From Mesorhizobium sp. WSM3859 (GTDB lineage Bacteria; Pseudomonadota; Alphaproteobacteria; Rhizobiales; Rhizobiaceae), in the NCBI RefSeq assembly GCF_002295065.1, contig NZ_NSGG01000008.1:1-64000 (forward strand): a DNA stretch of 64,000 nt, written 5' to 3'. Under the pieces are notes generated by a model. That model was not told the origin of the DNA, did no database searches, and saw only the letters and a list, made by a program, of their open reading frames with translations. Position numbers and translations under genes: made by a program. Below are positions 36,138-44,282 of this stretch, in pieces; the first letter of the stretch is position 1, and every line of letters begins with the position of its first letter.

Positions 36138-36872
36138 CTATTTCGCTCCAGCGGTTTTCTGGAGCGGCAGCCTGACGCCGACGCGGTTGGCGGCGCCGAC
36201 GATGTGCGCCCGCATTGCCGCTTCAGCCGCCGCCGGATCGCCCGCCACCAGAGCCTCATAGATACGCACATGCTCGCCGACATTGATCTCGACGAGATCG
36301 TGCAGCGGATTGGTCATGCGCGCGTAGTGGATCGAGTGGCGGATCTGCTCGCAAACGAACGAGATGAAGGTGTGGATGTAGCTGTTGCCGGTGGCGCGCG
36401 CGATCTCGCGGTGGAAGAGCAGATCAGCGTCGATGCTGCCTTCTTCCCAACGCTCCTCGCCGCCCATGCGGTCGAGCGCAGCCTTGATCGAATCGAGATG
36501 GCCCTGATCGCGGCGCGCCGCTGCCAGCGCTGCCGATTCGGCCTCGAGGATGCAGCGCAGCTCGAACAGCCGCTCCATGTTGTGCGTGTCCTTGAGCGCC
36601 TCGCGGTCGATGCGGATCGCGGCCCGTTGTTCCGGCGCCAGCACGAAGGCGCCGATGCCTTGGCGCGCCTCGATCATGCCGTCGGCGCGAAGCTGGGCGA
36701 TCGCCTCGCGCACGACATTGCGGCTGACGCCGAATTTTTCGGACAGTTCCTGCTCGGTCGGCAGGCGCGCGCCGGGGTTCAGCTCGCCGGATTCGATCTC
36801 GCGGCTGAGGAAGGCGGCGACCCGGTGCGGCAATGTCTCGACAGTGCCGATGGCGGCCAGTCTTTGCTTCAT
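36138..36872 (-). CDS. GntR-family transcriptional regulator (FadR/FCD type)
   Basis: A 244-aa regulator. The winged helix-turn-helix is at residues ~12-75 (GARLPTEQELSEKFGVSRNVVREAI, then GIGAFV). A C-terminal all-helical FCD effector domain has the metal/ligand residues Asp and His in DADLLFHREIARATGN and later His in EHVRIYEAL. It overlaps the dehydrogenase gene by ATGA and probably regulates this operon in response to its acid substrate, as FCD regulators such as LldR/GlcC do. Confidence 0.9.
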   Translation of the reverse strand: MKQRLAAIGTVETLPHRVAAFLSREIESGELNPGARLPTEQELSEKFGVSRNVVREAIAQLRADGMIEARQGIGAFVLAPEQRAAIRIDREALKDTHNMERLFELRCILEAESAALAAARRDQGHLDSIKAALDRMGGEERWEEGSIDADLLFHREIARATGNSYIHTFISFVCEQIRHSIHYARMTNPLHDLVEINVGEHVRIYEALVAGDPAAAEAAMRAHIVGAANRVGVRLPLQKTAGAK

Positions 36873-38305
36873 GGAAAAGTCTCCGTCGCCGGCAACAGAC
36901 AGCCGGGATTCATCAGGCCCTTGGGGTCGAGGGCGCTCTTCAGCGCCGAGACCATGCGGCGATGCGCCGGCGAAAGCCCGGCCCAGAATTCCTTGCAGCG
37001 GCTGCGGCCGATGCCGTGCTCCGCGCTGATCGAGCCGCCGAGGCCGACGGCGATCTCGTAGAGTCCCGCAGTGACGTCCGCGCCTCGCATGCGGGCTTCC
37101 GCCGCGCTGAGGCCGAGCGGCGGCAGCACGTTGAAATGGATATTGCCGTCGCCGGCGTGGCCGTAGGCGAGGGGGATCCAGCCGGGATGGTCATTGGCGA
37201 CGAAGCGGCGGGCTCTTTCGATGAGGCCGGGGAAGTCGGAAATCCTCACCGACAGATCGGTGCGTACATGATAGCCACGCTTGGCCTGGCCTTCGACCAG
37301 ACCTTCGCGGATCGCCCAAAAATTCTTTGCTTGAGCGGTGGTCGCGGCGAGAACCGCGTCGGTCACCAGGCCATTTTCCATGGCATCGCCGAGGAGGCCG
37401 GCCAGCAAGCTGTTGAGGTCGATAGCAGCGCTGGATGACAATTCGATCAGAACGTGGACGGGCGCGACGACCGGCGCTCTCATTGCCGGGTCGATCAGCC
37501 TGGCAAGCTCGATGCATTCGGCGCCGATGATTTCGAAAGCGGAGATGAGGTCCGAGCAGTCGCGACGCGCTTGGTTGAAGAGCGCAACGGCCGCCTCGAA
37601 CGAGGCCAGGCCGAGATAGGCGGTCTCCGTTCGCGTCGGCTTCGGAAACAGCTTGACCTCGACACCCGTGATGACGCCGAGCGTGCCTTCCGAGCCGATG
37701 AAAAGCTGCTTCAAATCATAGCCGCTGTTGTTCTTGCGCAGGCCAGAGAAGCCGTTCCACAGCTCGCCATCCGCCAGCACCACTTCGAGACCGAGGATCA
37801 GATCGCGCGCCATGCCGTAGCGCAGCACGTTGACGCCGCCGGCATTGGTCGCCGCATTGCCGCCGATCTGGCAGCTGCCTTGCGCGCCGAGCGCGAGCGG
37901 AAAGAGGCAATCTCGCGCCTCGCAGGCGTCCTTGATCGTCTGCAGCACGCAGCCGGCGTCGGCTTGCAGCGTGAAGTTGCCCGCATCGATCTGCCGGATG
38001 GCGTTCAGCCGCTCCAGGCTTAAGACAACCAGGTCGCCCCCGTTGCTATCGATCGCGCCTGATACCAGCCCGGTGTTTCCGCCCTGCGGAATGACGCCGA
38101 CGCCAAGCTCGTTGCACAAGCGCATCAGGGCCTGGACTTCGCCGGCCGAGCCGGGCCGCAGCACGGCAAGCGCTTCGCCGCGATAATCGCCGGCCCAATC
38201 GCCCAGATATTTCGCCATTCCAGCCGGCTCGGCGGCAATGCCGTTTCGGCCGACGGCGCCTTCCATGGCGCTGAGGATTTCCGGCGAGAGTCGATGAACG
38301 GTCAT
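36869..38305 (-). CDS. FAD-binding oxidoreductase (GlcD/D-lactate dehydrogenase type)
   Basis: A 478-aa flavoenzyme. The FAD_binding_4 domain occupies residues ~35-215 (GVGVIPQGGNTGLVSGAI, then GNAATNAGGVNVLRYG). The FAD-oxidase C-terminal domain ends with GHAGDGNIHFNVLPP and SAEHGIGRSRCKEF. It probably oxidises a D-2-hydroxy acid to the oxo acid. As first gene of a six-gene operon with a GntR regulator and an importer, its substrate is likely the imported compound; that is inference. Confidence 0.9.
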   Translation of the reverse strand: MTVHRLSPEILSAMEGAVGRNGIAAEPAGMAKYLGDWAGDYRGEALAVLRPGSAGEVQALMRLCNELGVGVIPQGGNTGLVSGAIDSNGGDLVVLSLERLNAIRQIDAGNFTLQADAGCVLQTIKDACEARDCLFPLALGAQGSCQIGGNAATNAGGVNVLRYGMARDLILGLEVVLADGELWNGFSGLRKNNSGYDLKQLFIGSEGTLGVITGVEVKLFPKPTRTETAYLGLASFEAAVALFNQARRDCSDLISAFEIIGAECIELARLIDPAMRAPVVAPVHVLIELSSSAAIDLNSLLAGLLGDAMENGLVTDAVLAATTAQAKNFWAIREGLVEGQAKRGYHVRTDLSVRISDFPGLIERARRFVANDHPGWIPLAYGHAGDGNIHFNVLPPLGLSAAEARMRGADVTAGLYEIAVGLGGSISAEHGIGRSRCKEFWAGLSPAHRRMVSALKSALDPKGLMNPGCLLPATETFP

Positions 38306-38365
38306 GAAGCTTCATGTCTGGATATCGGGTGATACATATCATCCTACAACCTAACTCGAGTCAAT

Positions 38366-38775
38366 CGTTCTCTGGCGGGCCGTAGAAAGGGGATGCGCTT
38401 GGCGTTCAGTTCGCCATGCAGCCGGTCGATGTCGGTAGGCGTGCCGAGCTGGACTGCGACGCAGACCTTGTGCGCATGGCGCGGCGATCGCAGCTTCGAC
38501 ACGCCGGTATAGCGGTTGACGTGGTCGAGCTCCCAGGCGGCGAGCGTCACGCCCTCGCCATGGAAGTCGGCAAACCCTTCGGCGCGCGTCGGCGCAGGCG
38601 AAGCCGAGTTTCTCGACTAGAAATCGACTGTCCTTTCGATGTTTTCCACCAGAAGGCAAACGTCGGGGATCCGCGTGATGCTTGCCTGCACGGCTATTTC
38701 GCTCCGTTGGCTATCGAAAGCGGCAGCTTGATGTGTCCTTGAGCGCCTCGCGGTCGATGCAGATCGCTGCCCCCG
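38366..38775 (-). pseudogene. Decayed partial copy of the VOC and GntR genes
   Basis: From 38366 to ~38728 the DNA is a close copy of 35811-36170 (most of the VOC gene and the end of the GntR gene). It then jumps to a stretch matching 36581-36627 inside the GntR gene, so about 400 bases were lost. The VOC part carries single-base indels (for example CGACTAG for CGACATAG near 38614) that break the frame and create a stop after VDF. The remaining DNA from 38776 to 38935, before the acyltransferase gene, shows no identifiable gene. Confidence 0.85.
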
Positions 38776-38935
38776 ATCGCAGAGCAGGTCCTTTCGGTTT
38801 CCACCCTTGGCGGCCACGAAGCGGGGACGCCAGCGCCTGCATTCACAATGGCAGCAGCCGCAACGCGGACTGCCCCGCGCCGGATCTGATCCGAAGGGCG
38901 TAATTGTGCGACGGCTTGCGGTGTGATGGGCTGAT

Positions 38936-40123
38936 ATGAAAGCTCGGAAACATGCCGTGAAAGCGAACCGTATCCGCTCACTCGATGGTCTGCGCGGTCT
39001 CTGCGCAATCATCGTCATGTTCTTCCACTGGTGGCTGCTTAGCCCGGCGGTCTGGAACGTGGTCTCCAAAGGCGTCATTCCTGCGGCCGGCTCGCCGCTT
39101 TTCATGATCTCGAAGACGCCGCTCAACGTGCTGGTTGCCGGCAGTTCGGCGGTCTTCATATTTTTCGTCATCAGCGGGGTCGTCCTAGCCCTGACTTTCG
39201 AGGAGGTGGACAGACACGACAGCGTCGCGTTCATCGTCAAGAGATTCTGCCGGATTTACCTGCCCTACGCGGTCGCGATCCTGGTCAGCCTGTCAGCCAT
39301 GCTGCTGGTCCAGCCGGCGCCCGTTCCCGGCTTGAGCGAGTGGTTCAACACCTACGCCTGGTCCCAGACGATTACGCCGCTACGCCTTCTGAACTATGTG
39401 TTGATGACCAATCACGACACAACCCTGGACCCGGTCATCTGGAGCCTTGCGCATGAGCTCAGAATCTCGCTGGTCTTTCCTCTGATCTTCTTCTTCATGG
39501 CCAGGCACGGAACGGTCGCGCTCGTCGCGCTTGTCGCCTTCAGCCTGGCAGCCGAGATCATCCTCGCAATCGCGCATGTTCACTGGGTGATTGGCGAATT
39601 TCTCAACACCGGAAAATATCTGTTCCTGTTCGCATTCGGCATCTGGTTGTACAGGCGCGGGGCGGCCCCAGGTCACAGGGAGGGACGAGCCCGGACGCTG
39701 GTCCTGGGTGTCTCCGCGCTCATCGCCATTTTTCTTTCCGCGCGCATCGACCTGCTCGCCTTCACTCCGGCCGCCTTCCTGCTTTCTACGGTGGGTTCCA
39801 TTCTGGTCGTGGCGCTCGCGCTGGGGCAGAACGCCATCGCGAACGCCCTGGCATCAAACGGCGCCGTATGGTTCGGCCGGATATCCTACAGCCTATACCT
39901 GATGCACATACCGGTGATGCTCTTCATCCTCCATCAGTTCCACGCCAGAGCGCCGGCTGGATTGCTGTTCGTGACCGGCATTGCCGCCGCGATCGGTGTG
40001 GCCTGGCTGATGTCGATGACGGTTGAGCGGTTCTCGCAAAGACTGGGACGATGGCTCGCCACCCGCTTGAGTTCGGCATCCGCGGCAAAGGCAGGGGCGG
40101 GTGCAGTCACCGCCGCCTCCTGA
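38936..40123 (+). CDS. Acyltransferase-3 family membrane protein (OafA/YrhL-like)
   Basis: A 395-aa protein with ten or so helices. It starts with the family motif IRSLDGLRGLCAIIVMFFHWW, whose His is the presumed catalytic residue. Later family blocks are FFVISGVVLA and RISYSLYLMHIPVML near the C-terminus. Members O-acylate surface polysaccharides or other exported glycans. It lacks the SGNH domain of OafA. It is followed by a second, divergent family member. Confidence 0.88.
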   Translation: MKARKHAVKANRIRSLDGLRGLCAIIVMFFHWWLLSPAVWNVVSKGVIPAAGSPLFMISKTPLNVLVAGSSAVFIFFVISGVVLALTFEEVDRHDSVAFIVKRFCRIYLPYAVAILVSLSAMLLVQPAPVPGLSEWFNTYAWSQTITPLRLLNYVLMTNHDTTLDPVIWSLAHELRISLVFPLIFFFMARHGTVALVALVAFSLAAEIILAIAHVHWVIGEFLNTGKYLFLFAFGIWLYRRGAAPGHREGRARTLVLGVSALIAIFLSARIDLLAFTPAAFLLSTVGSILVVALALGQNAIANALASNGAVWFGRISYSLYLMHIPVMLFILHQFHARAPAGLLFVTGIAAAIGVAWLMSMTVERFSQRLGRWLATRLSSASAAKAGAGAVTAAS

Positions 40124-40320
40124 GGATGGCTTGCCCTTTGCATCCGTACTCGCGGCCGTTCCTCCGAATGGTCTAAGGGCGCTACGAAAGAGTCCATTTG
40201 CAGCAACCGGAATCCGTGGAAGATGGGCGGCGCAATCGCCTCGCGCACGTTCATGAATGAGGGCGTGCGCGTATAGCCTCCCGAAAATAGACGTCGTCGG
40301 CGACCCGGATGGAGAGGGCG

Positions 40321-41484
40321 ATGCGGCATTTCACACTCGACGAAAAGCTGGCGCAGAGCGGCAACAGACCGACCGGTTTCGACTATATGCGGATCGGCCT
40401 CTCTCTTGCCGTCGTCGCCATGCACAGCGTCATCACGAGCCACGGCGTCGCGGCCGAGATACCGCTGTGGACTTCACCGCTGCGGCCCTACATGCGTGCG
40501 ATACTGCCGATGTTCTTCGCGTTGAGCGGCTTTCTCGTTGCCGGCAGCCTCCTGCGTACTCCCGCACTCAGCCAGTTCCTTGGGCTTCGTGCCATCAGGG
40601 TTTACCCGGCGCTTGTGGTCGAGGTCTTCCTCTCGGCATTGGTGCTTGGACCCCTCCTGACGACCTTGCCCCTTACGGCCTATTTCTCTGATCCCGTCTT
40701 CCGGCTCTATCTGCTGAACGTGACGGGACACATCCATTTCCTGCTGCCGGGCCTGTTCCACGACAACCCCTTTCCCGACACTGTCAATGCACAGCTTTGG
40801 ACGGTTCCCTACGAGTTGATCTGCTACATTGGCCTCTCGGCGCTGACGCTGGTCGGATTGAGGAAACGGCCGTGGATCGCGCCAGCTGCCGTTGTCGCCT
40901 TTTCGCTGGTCTATCTGGCGGCACGCTTGATCCGCCATCACGGCGAGCTGCCTTTCATCCTCGGCGGCATACCGGGTTCCGTGCTGGTGATAAGCTTCCT
41001 CGCGGGCGTCTCGATCTTCTTCTACAGGGACCGTTTGCCCTGGAGCCTGCCATTGTGCGTGCTGTCGGGAGTGGCGACGGCTCTTCTCCTCAGCGTGGTG
41101 CCGTTCGGCGACTATGTCGTCGCCCCGGTCGCCGCCTATTTCACGGTCGCCCTTGGCGTGACGAACCCCCGCAAGTTGCGCTTCCTGCAGGGAGCCGATT
41201 ATTCCTACGGCATCTATCTCTATGGATTCGTTATTCAGCAGACCCTGATGGCGATCTTTCCCTGGGCGCGCATCTGGTGGCTCAATATCCTGCTTTCCGT
41301 GCCTGCCGCCGCGCTGTTCGCCGCGTGCTCCTGGCACTGGGTCGAGAAGCCAGCCCTGGAACTGCGGCGATATCTGGTGCCGCGCGGCAAGGGAGCCAAG
41401 ACACTGCAGCCGGAACACAGCGAGGCGAAGCCGATATTGCAACCCGTGGAGCCCGCCGTCCTGCCCGGGCGGCAAACGCTCTGA
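40321..41484 (+). CDS. Acyltransferase-3 family membrane protein
   Basis: A 387-aa polytopic protein. It has FDYMRIGLSLAVVAMHSVI with the family His, MFFALSGFLVAGSLLRT, and a C-terminal ADYSYGIYLYGFVIQQTL block. The ATG at 40321 is preferred because GGAGAGG lies just upstream; an ATG at 40309 is in frame. The last residues (RQTL) and the TGA stop lie inside a tRNA-Val remnant, so the present C-terminus may derive from fusion into that remnant. Confidence 0.87.
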   Translation: MRHFTLDEKLAQSGNRPTGFDYMRIGLSLAVVAMHSVITSHGVAAEIPLWTSPLRPYMRAILPMFFALSGFLVAGSLLRTPALSQFLGLRAIRVYPALVVEVFLSALVLGPLLTTLPLTAYFSDPVFRLYLLNVTGHIHFLLPGLFHDNPFPDTVNAQLWTVPYELICYIGLSALTLVGLRKRPWIAPAAVVAFSLVYLAARLIRHHGELPFILGGIPGSVLVISFLAGVSIFFYRDRLPWSLPLCVLSGVATALLLSVVPFGDYVVAPVAAYFTVALGVTNPRKLRFLQGADYSYGIYLYGFVIQQTLMAIFPWARIWWLNILLSVPAAALFAACSWHWVEKPALELRRYLVPRGKGAKTLQPEHSEAKPILQPVEPAVLPGRQTL

Positions 41485-41544
41485 GTTGGTAGAGCGCTCG
41501 TTTACACCGAAGATATCCGCGGTCGAGTCCGTCATCGCCCGCCA
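41467..41544 (+). pseudogene. Decayed tRNA-Val(TAC) remnant
   Basis: Aligned to the tRNA-Val at 31739-31814, this stretch keeps GAGTTGGTAGAGCGC, TCGTTTACACCGAAGAT and GTCATCGCCC-GCCA. It has two small insertions before the D arm and single T deletions in the anticodon stem and the T arm, so it cannot fold properly. Orientation is opposite to the intact gene. It overlaps the end of the acyltransferase gene. Confidence 0.8.
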
Positions 41545-41801
41545 CGACGCTTTGTGCGTCCCTGACTGGCCCTCTATGACTTCGAGCGAGACACCGGGCG
41601 TGACTCTCAGGATTGCAGACGCTCTTGAAGACCTGCCTTTTGGAAAGTGATCAGCGCCCGTCGTCCGGACCTTGAAGACAAACGGGATGTCGATCCGAGT
41701 ACGTCGTCGCGGCCCGGAGCAGGGCGCGCCGGCATGTCGGGCCAGGCCCTGCCCATGCGTTGTGCTGGCTGATTGCGAAGGGCCAAAACCACCGCAATGG
41801 T

Positions 41802-41830
41802 GGGCGACAAGGGGTGGCGACTTGTCGCCC
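41802..41830 (+). promoter_or_regulatory. Hairpin in the leader of the M24-peptidase gene
   Basis: A perfect 10-bp inverted repeat GGGCGACAAG/CTTGTCGCCC (41802-41811 with 41821-41830) with a 9-base loop, about 20 bases before the AAGGAA ribosome-binding site of the next gene. An alternative inner stem GGCGAC/GTCGCC (41815-41820 with 41823-41828) competes with it. It could be an operator or a leader structure. The rest of 41545-41801 shows nothing identifiable. Confidence 0.5.
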
Positions 41831-41858
41831 CGCCAAGGCGACCCGACAAGGAAAAAAG

Positions 41859-43037
41859 ATGATCGAACTGCCCTTTGCCCGCGAAGAGTACCAGCAGCGG
41901 CTGGCAAAAATCCGCGCCGAAATGGCCAGGCGCGGTATCGAACTCCTGATAGTCAACGACGTCGCCAACCAGCATTACATCACCGGCTATGATGGCTGGT
42001 CGTTCTATACGCCGCAGGTCGTGCTTGTTCCCGTCGAGGATGCCGAGCCGGTCTGGATCGGCCGCGCCATGGATGCCGCCGGCGGGTTGCTGACGGCCTG
42101 GATGAAGCCGGAAAACGTCGTCGGCTTTCCGGAGGACCATGTCCAGCGCGCCGACCGTCATCCGATGGACTGGATCGCGGCCTGGATCGTCGCCAAGGGC
42201 TGGAGCAACCGTCAGATCGGCATCGAGCTCGAAGCCTATTATTTTTCGCCCAAGGCGCATGCGCGTCTCGTCGCCGGCCTGCCCAATGCGAAATGGCACG
42301 ACGCCGAACTGCTCGTGAACTGGATCCGCGCGGTGAAAACCGCGCCGGAAATCGCCTATCTGCGCAAGGCCTCGAAACTGGCGGAAGCGGCGGTCGCGCG
42401 GGCCTACGAAGTCATCGCGCCGGGCGTGCGCGAATGCGACGCGATTGCCTCCATCCAGGCGGCGCAGATCGCCGGCAGTCCGGATTTCGCCGGAAATATC
42501 ACGGCGCTGCCACCGACAATCCTCGGCGGCGAAAATGCTTCGGCACCGCACATCATGTGGAGCGACAGGCGGTTCGGGAAGGACGAAACGATCGCGCTCG
42601 AGCTCGCCGGGGTCTGCCGCCGCTATGCCGCCGGGCTCGCCAGGACGATGCAGCTCGGCAAGACACCGATCCGCGTCGCGGACACGGCAAAGGCAGTGAT
42701 CGAAGGCATGGACGCGGTGCTCGACACCGTACGGCCAGGCACGACCGCCGAAGCGGTCGAAGCGGCATGGCGCGAGGTCATCGAGCGCCACGGGCTGAAG
42801 AAGGAATCGCGCATCGGCTATTCCATCGGCGTTGCCTATCCGCCGGATTGGGGCGAGCATACGATCAGCCTGCGGCCCGGCGACAAGACGGTGCTCCAAC
42901 CCGGCAATGTTCTTCATTCGATTCTCGGCATGTGGATGGACGGCTGGGGCATCGAGATCAGCGAGACCGTTCTGGTGACCGAGACCGGCAACGAGACGCT
43001 GACGAAGTTCCCGCGGGACATCCATGTCAAAGCCTGA
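41859..43037 (+). CDS. M24-family hydrolase, ectoine-hydrolase (DoeA/EutD)-like
   Basis: A 392-aa creatinase-fold protein: N-terminal domain residues ~1-160 and pita-bread domain after it. The segments GIELEAYYFSPKAH, RIGYSIGVAYPPDWGEHTISLRPGD and LHSILGMWMDGWGIEISETVLV resemble ectoine hydrolase, which opens ectoine to N-acetyl-diaminobutyrate. In the segment VCRRYAAGLARTM the position that is usually His in RYHAPL-type relatives is Ala, so the substrate may differ. The ATG at 41859 follows AAGGAAAAAAG. It overlaps the M20 gene by 14 bases. No ectoine importer is nearby. Confidence 0.78.
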   Translation: MIELPFAREEYQQRLAKIRAEMARRGIELLIVNDVANQHYITGYDGWSFYTPQVVLVPVEDAEPVWIGRAMDAAGGLLTAWMKPENVVGFPEDHVQRADRHPMDWIAAWIVAKGWSNRQIGIELEAYYFSPKAHARLVAGLPNAKWHDAELLVNWIRAVKTAPEIAYLRKASKLAEAAVARAYEVIAPGVRECDAIASIQAAQIAGSPDFAGNITALPPTILGGENASAPHIMWSDRRFGKDETIALELAGVCRRYAAGLARTMQLGKTPIRVADTAKAVIEGMDAVLDTVRPGTTAEAVEAAWREVIERHGLKKESRIGYSIGVAYPPDWGEHTISLRPGDKTVLQPGNVLHSILGMWMDGWGIEISETVLVTETGNETLTKFPRDIHVKA

Positions 43038-44250
43038 CCAGCCGCCTTCAGCGAGCGATACCGCGTCCGGCATCGAGGCCGGAATTCTCGACCGAATGAT
43101 CGAGATCCGCCGCCATCTGCACCGCCACCCGGAGCTGTCGAACCGGGAGGCGGGCACGCAGCGTTATTTGCGCGAGATGCTTGCAAAGCAAGGGATCACC
43201 GAGATTCGCGATGTGGCCGGCTACGGGCTTGCCGTCGACATCGTCGGCACCGGCCGGCCTTCGAACCGTAAGGTGGCCATCCGCGCCGATATCGACGCCT
43301 TGCCGATCGAGGAGGAGTCCGGCGTCGACTTTGCGTCGGAAAATCCGGGCGTGATGCATGCCTGCGGCCACGATGCCCATGCGGCGATGGGCTTTGCGGT
43401 CGCCGCGCATCTCAATCGCTCGCGCGACAGTTTTGGCGGAACCGTTCGCCTCATCTTCCAGCCGGCCGAGGAGGACGAGCCGTCAGGCGGCAAACGAGTG
43501 GTGGAGGAGGGGCAGCTCGACGACATCGACGCCGCGATCTGCGTTCATGTCGATCCCTATACGCCATCCGGCAAGGTCGCTGTCGGTTCCGGTCCCTACA
43601 CTTTGGCGTGCGACACGTTCGATGTGCTGGTCACCGGCTCGGCGGCGCATGCGGCAAAACCCTATGAAGGTATCGACGCGCTGACTGTCGCCTGCTCGAT
43701 GGTGAACGAGTTGCAGAAGATCGTCTCGCGCGAGACCGATTCCTATGATCCGCTGGTCATTTCGGTGACCGCCATCAATGGCGGCAATGCCTACAACGTC
43801 ACCGCCGGCAAGGTCGCCTTCAAAGGCACCATCCGCAGCGGCAACGACGCCACTCGCGAGCGCGCCTGGCGCCGGCTTCGCGAGATGCTTGAAGGAATTG
43901 CGGCAAGCCACGGCGCAAGTGTAAAGATCGACATCCACCGGGGCGAACCGGGCGTCGTCAACGATGCCGGTATGGCGGCGCTCATCATGGCCGGCGCCAA
44001 GGCCAGCATCGGCGCGGACAATGCTCTCAACATGCCCGGTTGGAGCATTGCCGACGACTTCGGTTACTACAGCGAGAAACGTCCGTCGGTGTATTTCCGG
44101 CTCGGCATCCGCAACGAGGAAGTGGGATCGGTCTATCCGCTTCACCACGCCAAGTTCCGCGTCGACGAGGCCGCGTTGAAGAACGGCGTCCTTACCCTGG
44201 TGTCGGCGGCAACGATGTACTTGGCCGGGCAGGAGAATCCAGGCGCTTAG
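43024..44250 (+). CDS. M20-family amidohydrolase (N-acyl amino acid deacylase-like)
   Basis: A 408-aa metallohydrolase: EIRRHLHRHPELSNRE at the start, metal ligands in HACGHDAHAAMG, the catalytic Glu pair in FQPAEEDEPSGG, and the dimerisation domain around GSAAHAAKPYEG. The C-terminal His region is VYPLHHAKFRVDE. Its coupling to the M24 gene suggests the two act in sequence, the second removing an acyl group. M20 proteins called DoeB2 have this role in ectoine degradation (recalled). The match is at family level only. Confidence 0.82.
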   Translation: MSKPDQPPSASDTASGIEAGILDRMIEIRRHLHRHPELSNREAGTQRYLREMLAKQGITEIRDVAGYGLAVDIVGTGRPSNRKVAIRADIDALPIEEESGVDFASENPGVMHACGHDAHAAMGFAVAAHLNRSRDSFGGTVRLIFQPAEEDEPSGGKRVVEEGQLDDIDAAICVHVDPYTPSGKVAVGSGPYTLACDTFDVLVTGSAAHAAKPYEGIDALTVACSMVNELQKIVSRETDSYDPLVISVTAINGGNAYNVTAGKVAFKGTIRSGNDATRERAWRRLREMLEGIAASHGASVKIDIHRGEPGVVNDAGMAALIMAGAKASIGADNALNMPGWSIADDFGYYSEKRPSVYFRLGIRNEEVGSVYPLHHAKFRVDEAALKNGVLTLVSAATMYLAGQENPGA

Positions 44251-44282
44251 CGAGGTCGCGGCGCCGGCTTTGGATCGACCGG

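Noticed and set aside
41467..41544. Direct-repeat attachment site (attR) for an integrated element with tRNA-Val as attL
   Set aside because: The remnant is inverted relative to the intact tRNA, decayed along its whole length, and no integrase gene is in the window.
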